Origin: Flabesymbios commensalis
Lineage: Eukaryota; Annelida; Polychaeta; Terebellida; Flabelligeridae
DNA length: 64,000 nt
NCBI GenBank assembly: GCA_964017125.1
Contig: OZ024909.1
Location: 57,305,122-57,369,121, forward strand
Direction of reading: 5' to 3'
Position numbers and translations under genes: made by a program. The notes beneath the pieces were generated by a model that had not been told where the DNA came from, ran no database searches, and worked only from the letters and a program-made list of their open reading frames with translations. Of this stretch, positions 35,852-47,292 are shown one piece after another (position 1 is the first letter of the stretch; each line of letters begins with the position of its first letter).

Positions 35852-35932
35852 GCCCGGTGCTGATTTACCGTTGGGCCAGCATCGCAGACATTGGCCCGGC
35901 ATTGTTTCGGCATTGTCGCGTTTCTGCTGGGC
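35852..35932. repeat. Palindromic element, family C, worn
   Basis: CGCCCGGTGCTGATTTACCG, TTGGGCCAGCATCGCAGAC and GGCCCGGCATTG arms, with the typical end TTTCTGCTGGGC. Confidence 0.65.
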
Positions 35933-36564
35933 ATTACTTAGCCTAACATTTTAAAGCACATGTCATTTTTTTCTTCGCACAGGTGCTTGACGTCATTGAC
36001 ACACTTCGTTAATCTCTAGCAGATTTAAAGTGAATCACTGACAATAATTTGCGCATTAAATCTACCTGCAAAAATGAAAATTATGTTGTATTTTGCTTGT
36101 ATTGTAATGCTATTTATAATTGTACGTCTTCTGTTTTTTTTTTCTTGGCATTTTGATGATGACAGTTTATGTGATCAAACAATTCTTATTTTATTGTTTT
36201 TCTTAACGTATAACCATATATGTGAAGTTCAGTTTAACGTGTTTTATTTTTACCATATTGTATATTATGCGTAACCATGTAACGTAGACTAGTTTTTCAT
36301 CATTGTTCACTGACATTCATGTATGTTCACTGTACAGTATAGTAGTCCTATATGGGTCCTGTTACATAACCACACCTTTCTATCACTATGTGGTTATATT
36401 CCATTGTTATATTGCTGTTGCTTTTTTCTATTTGTTTGTACAAATGTTATACAGATCTTTTGTGTTTGTCGGGTTACCATGTATCCTGGCAAATTTAGGA
36501 TCGACATCTGTTTTTTTTACTGGTAGATATACCAGTCGCATATCGATATAATATAACACATATG
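35933..36564. other. Non-coding with half of a family B palindrome
   Basis: TTGTACAAATGTTATACAGA and TTTGTGTTTGTCGGG (36,434-36,473) are the right arm of a family B element without its left arm. Nothing else is recognised. Confidence 0.5.
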
Positions 36565-37670
36565 TAGGGGAGAGTGAGGTGAGTTGGGCCGCGAGGCAAG
36601 TCGGCCACCCCTTGTATAGCCAAATCTGATTTCCCAGCGGCATGCTTAGTGCCATCTAGTGAATATAAATTACATTATTTACTTACCATATTCGGTAATA
36701 AACTTTTTCAAAGATACAAAAAAAACTACGGATAAAATATTTTTTTAATTTAGTTTTGAAAATATTTTTGATGTGCATTTCATGCTGATCATTTATCAAT
36801 GCTTTAAGATATAATTTAGATTGTGACCAATTTTGATACATATACAGGTAGTTTATGTTTTGACTAATAGACTATAATGAGGCCATAATTTAAAAATACA
36901 GGATAAAATATTTCTTGCAAATGGCGCCGGATGAGGCAAGTTGGGCCACTTTCACTGCCCCAAGTAAAAAAATACAGATAGAAAGAACCAAACGCTTTTT
37001 TTTAAATGGCTGCCATTTCTTACCAAATTATTCACAGGCGACCAAAACATTTTGCTTTTATGGCAAGCCAGCTGGTAAGTGCCTATATACAATATCACAA
37101 CTGATCCGGACTCACTAATCAAGATAACGAGTCTACAAAAAATCAAATTAAAAATAAAATGGCCGCCATTTTTAAATTAAAAATTTAAATGGCCGCTATT
37201 TTTTTTAAGTAAACTGCAACCAAAACATTCTATTTTTGTGACCTGGAAAGTAAGTGTGTACATACAAAATTACAAGCGATTTGGACTAGCGGTCCTTGAG
37301 ATAACGAGTTCACAAGGACTCTAAAAATTCAAAATGGCCGCCATTTTTGTGAAACCAGGGAAACGCAACCAAACGCTGATTATTTCGCAGTCAAGCAGGT
37401 AAGTAGAGTTGAGAGGGTGATATAAACCCATTTAGTTTGGTTTATTTAGTGATTGGAAATAAAATAAATATTATATTAATCATCCAAATTTTACCATTGG
37501 TCTATGCCCAACTTGCCCCAGCCATAGCCCATCTTGCCCAGGAGATGGGGCAAGATGGGCCGTGCCAGTTTATTTAGTTAATTTGCATTTATGTCAAAAT
37601 CAATGTGAATTACCACTTGTGCATGTTACGTAACAAAAACAAACAACAAAAACTTTCATAAATACATTTA

Positions 37671-38096
37671 TGGGAATATGTTGTAGTCCCTCGCGCCGGA
37701 GGTACCGGTATGTGATCGTTAGGGTCTCCAGTACAGACTTGTAAGGGTGAACGAGAGAAACTGCCCAACATTCTCCATTATAACGTAAACTTCTTCTCCC
37801 CGTCGAATCGACGGTTCTAAGTAATTCACAAAACTCTTCTTCCGCTTGTCATGTTTATTTGTCTAGACATTTGGTAACAACAACGTACAAGACACGTCTA
37901 ACTTGACTCAGAGTGAGCGACCGGCAGCACGTCTGCAGTCGCTGAGCGTAATATCTGAAGTGCGGGAAAAGTACCAAGGCCGCATGGGATTCGGCCCTCT
38001 GCGCCCGGCACCAAAGTACCGAAACGAGGCAGTCGTCCGCAGACTCACACGTCCGGGAGGCTGGGGATAACTGCCACATTAAAATAACGAAGTAGG
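37671..38096 (-). repeat. 3' LTR of the CsRn1-type element
   Basis: TCCCTCGCGCCGGAGGTACC near the left edge and GGCTGGGGATAACTGCC near the right edge are shared with the copy at 45,026. About a dozen substitutions and one short length difference separate the two. The exact LTR borders and the target duplication are not certain. Confidence 0.9.
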
Positions 38097-38561
38097 GATC
38101 CCACATTACCCCTGGGTTAGTGATAACGTAGGACCCAACTGACGTGTAGGAGACTGCTTCCTGCAAGTAGCGGGGGTTGTAATAATATGTAACCTCTTAT
38201 AACTAACCATAGTTTAAAAAATTATAGCGCGGGTGGTTACAGCGTGGGTGGTTGACGTCGCAGCATTATAAATGAAAATTGTCCCATCCTCTTAACACCA
38301 ACTGTCCTATATATACGTATTTATATGCTGCAAGCTGCGACCAACCGATTCATTTACTTAACATAAATTTCCATTAAAATTCAGCAATTATCTTGCTGAA
38401 AAATGTATTTACATTTTACATATTTTACACAATGTTGCCAGGCCTGGCGCATTCATTTACAATTTAAAAACATTATTAATACGGTACATGCGGTTGGGCC
38501 CGCCATAGATGTCGTTAGGCGCCACTATGGCGTGGACCATCTGCACGAACCGGGCAGGAGT

Positions 38562-41500
38562 CTAGATTTTTCGTCCGACTCTAGTTTTTCGCACCGTTGT
38601 GTCTGTCGAAATTTTGTCGCGATTAGCGATATTCGAACGATTGCTTTTATTCAAGTCGATTACGGCGTCAGCAGCACCCGGGGTTTTACCCCGTAGATGT
38701 AAAGGTATGCGGGAATTCGTTCGCAAACCACCGCCATTCCCGTTAGCGCGGGATACGGCGGGGGCTCGCGAATGCGGCGCTATATAAGTATTGTCTTTGT
38801 TAGACAATTTGACTTTAGCATCTAGTTGCTGCGGGACCGTGGCCAATTTGCTACTGCTTCTGACTGCCGTCGACTTTGTCGTTTTAACACTCGTCCTGTT
38901 GGACGTCTGAGTGTCCGCACTACCAGGTCTAGGTGGACCCTGTGGATTCCTACTAGAGATCCTGGTAGTCTTCGAGCTCTGTTGTTTGTTTGGCGTAGTA
39001 CGCTGTATGTTCGTACCTGTCGTAGGCTCGCACTCGAGATGTGCGGGTTTAACGCGATCTAAAGAGACCGTCTCAACCTTGCCTTTCATTAGGATTTTCA
39101 TGACTCTGCCACTCCTCGCGACGACCTTATATGGTCCGTCATAAGGGGCGGTCAGAGGCGGCGCAATTGCGATTCGGCGCAAGAATACATGTGTGCATGT
39201 AGCTATTTCCTTGTATTGGAAAATGTTATGTTGTTGTGTGTCACATGGCGGACATAGATGGAGACGCGACATGGCCATGCGTAGCTTGTCTGAATAGTTC
39301 TCCAAATCAGTGTTAGCGTCGACGGTGTACTGTTTCGTAAACTCTCCTGGGAGTCTAAGTGTTGTCCCGTATATCATCTTGGCAGCCGACCTGCCTAGTC
39401 TCTCTTTAACTGTAGAACGAACTCCTAAAAGTACAGCGGGTAACGTAATAGTCCACGGGTTCGGTGACTCGTGCGCCATAATGGCGGCTTTCAATTGACG
39501 GTGGAAACGTTCGATCATGCCGTTCGGCCCGAATCTACAATAGGTATGGCTTCCGGCCAACGTGTAAAACGATTGACGCAAGTCTGTAGATATCTAAAGC
39601 CATTAGCATAGGGTAAAGGTCCGACTATATCCATATGGACATGATCAAATCGCTCGGTAGGTTCAGTGAACTTTCCGTAAACTGGTGTGTTGTGACGTGA
39701 AACTTTGGCAGGTGACAACCCTTACAGGTACGACACCATCTAGCAATGTCAATATTCATGCTATGCCAGACAAATCGTGTATTTATCAAAGGTTTTGTAG
39801 CTCTATGAGATTGGTGGCCTAAACCGTGTAAGCGGACACTGATGGTCGTGACAGCGCATCAGCGACGAAATTTGTCTCGCCTTTTACATATCTAATATCG
39901 GTTGTAAATTCAGCGATGAAAGCTAAATGTCGTGTTTGTCGTAGGGACGCGCGTTCAGTCACGGATGACATTACAAGTGTCAACGGTTTATGATCGGTAT
40001 TAACGAAAAAAATTCGTCCTTCTAAATTATGTCTAAAATGTTTAATTGTGGCATATACCGCCAAAAGCTCACGGTCGAACGCGCTGTAACGTGTCTCTGC
40101 TGGGTTCAGCTTCTTGCTATAAAACGAAAGTGGCTGCTACATACCAATCAAATACTGCTGCAACACGCCACCGACGGCGACATCACTAGCGTCACACGTG
40201 ATGTTTATCTGAGCAGGATCTGGGTGTACCAGAAGAGTAGCGTTTGCCAATATTTGTTTTGACTCAGAAAATGCTGACTCTGCATTTGTATCCCACTTCA
40301 AGGCGAAATTTGACTTCGGTGACAGTCTTGTATGGCCTTCGTTGGCAGCTGTCAGTAAATTATTTAGTGGTGTCAACTTCGCAGCGCATTGCGGTATGAA
40401 ACGATGGTAATAATTTACCATTCCCAAATATCTACGCAGTGCTCGTTGCTTTTCGGGCTTTACGAAATTTACAATCGCGTCAACGGCGCTGGGTAACGGC
40501 GAAATTCCTTCGGCACAAACGTGATGGCCTAAAAAACTTAATTCGGTTGTACCGAACTGATTTCTCAGGACCAATTATTATCCCGTATTTGGCTAGTCGG
40601 GCAAAAAGAATTCGTAGATGTTTTTTATGCGTTTTATGATCTGGGCTGGTTACCAGTAGGTCATCCAAATATACAAAAACAAAATCAAGTCCGTGTGTAA
40701 CGTGGTCTATAAAACGCTATAACGTTTGACCGGAATTTCGTAGACCAAGCGGTGTTCTAGTGAAATTAAATAAAACAAAAGGTGTAGTAACGGCAGTCTT
40801 ATGTACATCAGACGGTTCCACCGGAATTTGGTAATAAGCTCTGACCAAATTGATCTTTGAAAAAATCTTTGAGCCGCCTAAACACTGCGTGAAATCTTGG
40901 ATATGTGGAATCGGATAACGGTCGGGTACAGTCTGTGCGTTTAAACTACGGTAGTCCCCACATGGTCTCCAATCGCCATTTTTCTTTGGTACCATGTGAA
41001 GCGCTGAGGACCACTCGCTGTCGCTAGGTTCAATGACCCCTAATTTTATCATTTCATCAAACTCACGTTTTGCGGTAACAAGCTTATCGGGTGCCAATCA
41101 TCGTGGGCGCGCAAACACTGGGTGTCCTTTGGTGACTATTTTATGCGTTATACCGTGTTTAACGGTCTCACCCTTTGTCGTAGGGCGAGTCAGTTCCGGG
41201 AACTGACCGAGAAGTTTAGTATACTCATTCTCAACAGTGTCTACTCTGTTCAACGACAGTGGTGTAATCGATGACAGTGAAGCGGCAATAGCTAGACCTG
41301 TTCTCATGTCCCGAAGACATCAGCTTCTCAAATCTACAAGCAAATTATAGTGAATTAAAAAATCAGCCCCGATTATGGGTTTGCTTCACATCCGCTACTA
41401 TAAACGTCCACGGATATTCGCGCTTTAAGCCGACATCGACGACGCGTTTACTGTTGCCGTAAGTATTTATAGTAGTGTTATTCACTGCCACCAGGCGGAG

Positions 41501-41650
41501 ACTATCTGCGTCCGAAATCCTGTTAGCGCAATATTTCGACAAAACACTGACAGCTGCGCCTGTGTCAATCAAGTACTTACATTTATGTCTTTTGTCTGCG
41601 ACATACAATAACTTAGAGTGTGATAATGCAATATTCGCTACTTCGCGCTG
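38562..41650 (-). pseudogene. Pol region of the CsRn1-type element
   Basis: Domains in order on the minus strand: protease with LIDTGAAVSVLS (near 41,560-41,600); reverse transcriptase with [20 protein letters not shown] and a YLDD catalytic motif (near 40,650); RNase H with FFVNTDHKPLTLV; integrase with the zinc-binding and core segments (HVHMDIVGPLPYANGFRYL, MIERFHRQLKAAIM); and a GPY/F module (APYDGPYKV) with a basic tail. The family fit (CsRn1 clade) is clear. The region is disrupted in several places. Confidence 0.88.
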
Positions 41651-42844
41651 ACCTAATGTACTATAGTACGAACAGGGTTCACTGCACAAGCGCTCCTTTT
41701 CACCGTAAGTTTGGTGGTAGTAGCAAACCTGTGCAGTAGCCTTGTCGGTCGGTTGCGTGACTTTATTTTGCGGCGTTTGCGGCGGCGGTGCATGCGGACG
41801 AATATTTTGCTGTGCATTAATACAATTACTTGGTTTGTTAGCAACAAACTCTGTGGCCTGTACATTATTATAATTACCAGGTTTGTTAGGAACAAACTCT
41901 GTGGCCTGTACATTGGGAATAAATGTAGGCCTAGGAATATAATTGTTATTCACACGTCCACGTCCTTTATTTCTCTTCTTCTCGGATGTAGTCGCGGTTT
42001 CTAACTTTTTGAGTCTCTTTGACAAGTCCTCAAGCAAACCAACTAACTTAGTGGTTTCGTCTACCTTTATTTCCGCAACCCCCGGCTTGCTCTCTTCTGT
42101 GTCTGCTTCAGAGGCCAGTGCCCGGTCGGCCAACACGGTCCAACTTTCTAGTGTGTCACTGTCTGGTTGCGTTGCCAAATGAGCTCTGATTGAAGCGGGC
42201 ATCTGCCGGATGAACGCTTGGCGTATGACTGCCTTCCCAGCAACTGCTTTCGTACCAAAGCCTGCTGTCTTTTGTAGACGCTGTAGGAAGCGTGAGGGAA
42301 TGTCTGTACCCATCCTTTCTCCTGAGATTACTTTATTAACCCGTTCGGGTGTTGTCAAACCACGTCGCTCGATCAAAATCGCTTTCAGGCTTTCATATTT
42401 ATGGGATCTGAAAGGCTGAAGTAGAACGTCCCTCACGTCTGATGCGACCTCGCCCGAAAGTGCTGCGCAGGTTAGACTATATCTCTCGTCATCGTCATGG
42501 ATCTGATGAAGATCGAACTGAGTTTCTATCTGGTTAAACCAGAGTTCAACGTCCGTAGCATAAAATGTAGCTATTTTAAACTTAGGCAAGTTCGTTGAAC
42601 GTCTCTTAGGCTGCCTTCTTAGTGGTGAAGGGCTCTTTAATAAATCGCTCCTAGAGTGATGACTCGTTTGTCTAGCTCGAGCAATTCGAGCGAAATCTTC
42701 TTTAAGACGTTGATACTCTTACTCTGCCTCTCGGAATCGAACCTCATTGTCCTCGCTGTCCTGATAATAGTTATCTTTGCGTCGAGCACCCGCACCTTCT
42801 AGGGGCGTAGACATGAAGCCTTCACTATCGTGTTGTGTCGACAT
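41650..42844 (-). pseudogene. Gag region of the CsRn1-type element
   Basis: The Gag-like protein reads LPKFKIATFYATDVELWF and continues through FLQRLQKTAGF, ending in a Cys-His-Cys-Cys knuckle (CYYHQTYGEKERLCSEPC) rather than the usual CCHC. That variant knuckle and the N-terminal domain are typical of CsRn1. It is likely the virion-like particle protein. The region is not fully intact. Confidence 0.82.
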
Positions 42845-45007
42845 TGTGAAATGTTTTTTGAAATTATTTAACTATTGAAGCATTTAAGATAGCAGGCCTA
42901 TTGGTGTTTAAACGTGTTTAAAATGGTATGTCGTATTAACACATACCAACTATTTTTGACGTGCCGTGCGCAAATTGGTTGGACGTTGCCGTCTAGACCA
43001 GATGAAAAAATGTCTGTATATGTTGAATCTTAGAAATGTAGACTGCAGAAAGTGTTCATGCTATGTCGCATGTTGCGAGAAACAGGGGTTGCAGAGATAG
43101 TTGAAAATGCGTCGCTGACATTGCACATAATTTCTTTGCACTAGTTCACACACGTATATATTTATCTAGTGAAAACTGTAGGTCGAGATTGCACATAAAA
43201 TGTTTTCACTTATTCACACACATACATAATGGTTTAGTAAAAACTGTAGGTCGAAATTATACATAAAAATGCCAGATATAATTATGACATGCTATGCTAA
43301 GCTATGGTAATAGTATATTGTAAATCGACCTGGGTGAATTTTTTTTTTTTTTCACACAAGTCGAAAAACACATGCAAATATTGGCAATGTTTCGCGATAG
43401 CGCAACTGTCAAATCGAATATTTCTGTATTTATATAAATTTTAATCTTCCGAAATCAACTATCATGAGAAAATTTCGTTCTCAAACTGATAGGCTAAATG
43501 TGACTGCGAATAAAAACAGCTACATTTATTTTAGAAAAATATTTAAAACTTGACTGACAGTAGTCTATGCGTATTGATGATATAGTATATCATTTCGCTG
43601 AAAAAAGATTTCTGTGATAAACATTCCACTTTTTTTTTATTATGGCACGTTCATCACCGATTCATTCTTAATTAGGTCCGAATCAATCGCTCGCTTCTTT
43701 CATTGACTGACGTATAAATCGGCTGTCGTCGTAGCGGTTGCGTTTATTTCGTCTGTGGTGGGTGTGTGTATGGTGTATTATCGGGTACTGCTAACATGTG
43801 TGGCCTGCAGCTTGTTGCTGCGTGCCTGTGTCAGCATGCGTGTAACGGTGTGTACATATAAAAGTGAACAGCAGCCACGTCTCGCCTCACATTAGCATAT
43901 TCATGAACTACTCCGTGCCCAAATAAGGGCTAAAAGTAGGCTAGAGCAACGACAAACACCAGGGGGCGTTTCGACGTGAAAAAATTATACTATGACCTTA
44001 TTAAAATCTCGCACAATTAGTGCTATAATTTTCTTTTCCGAAACTGCTTATTTATATTTCCTCTCTTTCAACAGTTTTGAAAAAGAAAATTTATAAATAA
44101 TCAAAAAAAATTATTTAAAACTAGGCCGTGTATAATTTTGAACACGTGAATAGTCTGCTCCACCAAATCAAAATGGCGACCTAATTTATGCTTATGTGAT
44201 GAGGGGACACAGGTCCACTATCCTAATGCATGCCGGTTATGGCGGGACACGTGTTTGCCCACGGCGGGCGATCAGCTAATCAAGGGGAACCAGCGTCCAA
44301 TATGGCGCTCACTTACCAAATACATTTACAACAATCAGCATGCTCTGAAATAACATATTGTAATCATAATAAAATATTGACCTACGGTCCTGGGAATATA
44401 TTTAACAGACCAAATAGGACCGTTTATTGACATTCATTAGGGAAACAATTTTATTTGGCCCTAATCCTAATGAAGGTTACCCGAGTCGAAGCGATATTTT
44501 ATAATTTTTTTGTCGATTTTTACTGAAAAATCGAAAAAGTGACGAGGCTTCGTCGAGTCACCCAATTATGGCAATCAACGATAAAAATGAGTTTCCGAAA
44601 ACACCCACTTCCTATTCGCCTACAGTGGCATTAATAGGATGAAAGTATTTTAAAAACTCTTACTATAAAAATATGATAGACTAAGTATATGAGAAAAATT
44701 TTCAGGATTCTTCTAGAGAAACCGACATGGTCGCCATCTTGAAAAAGCCCCAAAGACGTGGAATTTCGTCCAAAAATAAGAAAATTACGCCGTTTTCGAC
44801 GTAAAAAACGTGCTTCTCTTCTGATAACTCTTTCTGTCTAGTTTAAAACTGGCATATTAAAATGACCTACAGCTTTCACGTACCTTGATGAAAAAAATGC
44901 TATTGATTTTTTTTTTAAAATCCCTTAAAATTTAAATAAAACTATCCTTGAAAACAGCAGTTTTCAATTTGCGTCTTGGTGAAAACACTGTTGCGTTTTC
45001 TATCAGT
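42845..45007 (-). other. Long leader of the LTR element
   Basis: About 2.1 kb between the primer site and Gag, with no recognisable protein. It has loose repeats of about 75 bp around AAACTGTAGGTCGA (43,140-43,270). A further old insertion here cannot be excluded. Confidence 0.5.
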
Positions 45008-45025
45008 CGTCAGGGGTCACCAGTA

Positions 45026-45460
45026 TGGGAATATGGGGTAGTCCCTCGCGCCGGAGGTACCGGTATGTGATCGTTAGGGTCTTCAGTACAGGCTTGTAAG
45101 GGTGAACGAGAGAAACTGCCCAACATTCTCCATTATAACGTAAACTTCTTCTCCCCGTCGAATCGACGGTTCTAAGTAATTCACAAAACTCTTCTTCCGC
45201 TTGTCATGTTTATTTGTCTAGACATTTGGTAACAACAACGTACAACCCCGCGCACGACACGTCTAACTTGTCTCAGAGTGAGCGACCGGCGGCACGTCCG
45301 CAGTCGCTGAGCGTAATATCGAAAGTGCGAGAAAAGTACCAAGGCCGCATGGGATTCGGCCCTCTGCGCCCGGCACCAAAGTACCGAAACGAGGCAGTCG
45401 TCCGCAGACTCACGTATCTGGGAGGCTGGGGATAACTGCCACATTAAAATAACGAAGTAG
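45026..45460 (-). repeat. 5' LTR of the CsRn1-type element
   Basis: Same landmarks as the copy at 37,671 (TCCCTCGCGCCGGAGGTACC, GGCTGGGGATAACTGCC). It is directly followed, in element direction, by the tRNA-Trp-type primer site. Confidence 0.9.
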
Positions 45461-45555
45461 CAAGCCTAGACATTCATTCATTTTGCCTATAGGAATTGTA
45501 TGAGCACAACAAACATTTGAAAAAAAGTGGCCAAATTTGCCTCACTTTTCCCTAC

Positions 45556-45807
45556 CACTATTATTATATGCAGCCCGGATAAGCTTTCTTTTCTTCCAGA
45601 GTGCAGTTTAAAAATAAAATTATTGAAAAGTGTCAACATAAATTGAGTCACAGAGCTGTATTATCAGATTTTAAATTTGAACATTTTTCTTACACTAGAA
45701 AGCAATTTCAATTTAAGATGAGTGAATCAAATTCAAAACAAGGAGACAATACATAAGTTCAGTTAGCAGGTAACAATTTCATTTTGAAGATTCATACAGC
45801 TGTGAAA
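45556..45807. other. Non-coding
   Basis: Nothing recognised between the DNA transposon end and the long repeat. Confidence 0.4.
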
Positions 45808-46310
45808 TGCGCATGTGTGGGACGCTCAATTGTAGGCCTACATTAGCCTATAGAGTACTCTTTGACAGCATTAATATCAGCGACTGAACTGATTACAAGA
45901 TACTACTCCAACGAGAAATTGGCCCAATGCTGCGACGTTGGCCGACATTAAACCAACATTTGGTGAGTGTGTCGTGTTGGCTGGGAAAGCTCTTACTGTC
46001 AATATGCTGGAGGTCAACTGTTTCCAGATCCCCACGGTAACACAACCTTTTGTGTCACAACGCAAAGCCCACATGAGAGAAATGGTGAATTAATTCCTCA
46101 TAGATGTCGCTCAAGTATATAGACTTTATATGACTTGGGAACTTGCTCTTAATGTGGCGATGGGTATGAAACGCATATAGTATTATTTTCCTGGCTGATA
46201 ACTGTGGATGTGGGGTTATATGTCATTGTGGAATGTCTAGGGGCCACTGTTGTATTTTGGGGACTACATTGTCCAGCGTATTTTGACAGTTGACTACACA
46301 GACAGAAACA
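45808..46310 (+). repeat. Long interspersed repeat, copy 2 (partner at 20,938-21,560)
   Basis: Ordered matches to the 20.9-kb copy: GTGTGGGACGCTCAATTGTAGG-like start, GACTGAACTGATTACAAG, TCATAGATGTCGCTCAAG, GGGAACTTGCTCTTAATG, GTATGAAACGCATATAG and TTTGACAGTTGACTACAC. It holds one family C palindrome (45,911-45,984) and lacks the family B element found in copy 1. Confidence 0.7.
45911..45984. repeat. Palindromic element, family C, shortened
   Basis: TTGGCCCAATGCTGCGACG, TTGGCCGACATTAAACCAAC and the typical end GTGTCGTGTTGGCTGGG. The left arm is short. Confidence 0.65.
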
Positions 46311-46480
46311 AATAAAATATTTTTGGAAATAAATAACTTCCTATAGTGGCGGATCAGAATCAGAAGAAGTGTACGTCCATGGACTCAAATGTCAAGCATT
46401 CGTGACTAAGCTTGCGTTGTGATAGCAGTGTCGCGCATAATTGCTGACTCTATTTCGTGAGGTTTTTAGGCCCAGTTTAG

Positions 46481-46482
<2 letters not shown>

Positions 46483-46544
<62 letters not shown>

Positions 46545-46548
46545 TATA
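46483..46548. repeat. (TA)n microsatellite
   Basis: About 65 bp of alternating TA. Confidence 0.95.
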
Positions 46549-46849
46549 CTATACAATCCAATATTACTCTTATGATCTTCCGTACGAATGTATGCTGAGG
46601 CTTCGGGAGTGACGGAGCCACTGTTATCCATTCGTCCGACCAGACCCCCGATTAACCCCACAATACTTACTTCATATATAATGTAATTTTAAACATGTAG
46701 GCCTACATAGGCTACATATATTAAAGTCATACTGATATAATTGTTTCTTCCGAGAGATCAATGTAAACGATGCATGAAACCAAAGATTTTATAGTCTGAG
46801 ATTACTGGAATGGTTTCTAGTTGTAGTACTTCGCGCCCCCCCCCCCTCC

Positions 46850-47292
46850 TTCACACCTGGGGAGGGTCATTAGGAATCTGTTCCGTCCATTGCATGTTGT
46901 TCGACATTACGGACGCACTAGTCTGAGACAACAATTGTCCAAGGGAAGCTGCAGTCCCCATGTGTCTGGCCATAATCCTCGGACGGATTGCCAGCGGCTT
47001 ACCCTTGTTCCTCAGCTCAACAGCAGTGGAGGCACTGGTGTTGAACAACAGAAAACAAGTCTCTGGCCGTCTGGGCATGTCTAGGGTTAAATTCCGTAGA
47101 CATGCTTATACCCTTATCGACTAATAAAGCAAAACACTTCCAATAACCCACCATGCCCTATCACCCCACCCTGTACATCATTCATCAATGGACTGCACTG
47201 TTTTTTATCCTATTACAATGACACGCACATGACAAATAGTGCCGAAAAGTGACGTAGGCCTAAAACAATAATTTTGTACTACTACTACTCTG
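46850..47292 (+). mobile_element. Family F element, copy 4, with 5' end
   Basis: It starts upstream of the other + copies, at GGGGAGGGTCATTAGGAATC, and continues CAATTGTCCAAGGGAAGCTG, GGATTGCCAGCGGCTTACCC, the palindrome region (47,066-47,100), CCCTATCACCCCACCCTG and the 3' end GTGCCGAAAAGTGACGTAGG with TACTACTACTACT. The GGGAGGGTCATTAGG start is also found, inverted, at the end of the 53.3-kb copy, which defines the 5' end. Confidence 0.75.

Larger units (their letters stand above)
37671..45460 (-). mobile_element. CsRn1-clade Ty3/gypsy LTR retrotransposon, nearly full length, disrupted
   Basis: Fossil element read on the minus strand, flanked by two LTRs of about 430 bp that look about 97% identical by eye, so the insertion is fairly recent. 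Parts in element order: 5' LTR (45,460-45,026); primer site (45,022-45,008) starting TGGTGACCCC, matching the 3' end of tRNA-Trp, as CsRn1 uses; a leader of about 2.1 kb; Gag (about 42,840-41,650) with the CHCC-type zinc knuckle of this clade; protease, reverse transcriptase, RNase H and integrase with a GPY/F module (about 41,620-38,560); 3' LTR (38,096-37,671). The coding region carries roughly seven or eight disruptions, so it is not functional. It sits inside the DNA transposon at 36,565-45,555. Confidence 0.88.
36565..45555. mobile_element. Non-autonomous DNA transposon split by an LTR element
   Basis: The left end GTAGGGGAGAGTGAGG...TTGGGCC (36,565-) and the right end, read inward as GTAGGGAAAAGTGAGGC...TTTGGCC (45,555 backwards), are imperfect inverted repeats of about 27 bp. 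Between them, outside the LTR insertion, lie about 1.1 kb on the left and 95 bp on the right. The left part has further GCAAGTTGGGCC and GGGGCAAGATGGGCC words (36,935-36,960; 37,505-37,566) and three loose repeats of about 170 bp around AAAATGGCCGCCATTTTT (36,985-37,400). No transposase is visible. Superfamily not assigned; no certain target duplication seen. Confidence 0.65.

Noticed and set aside
38599-39498. Plus-strand frames within the integrase region
   Set aside because: Shadows of the minus-strand pol of the LTR element.
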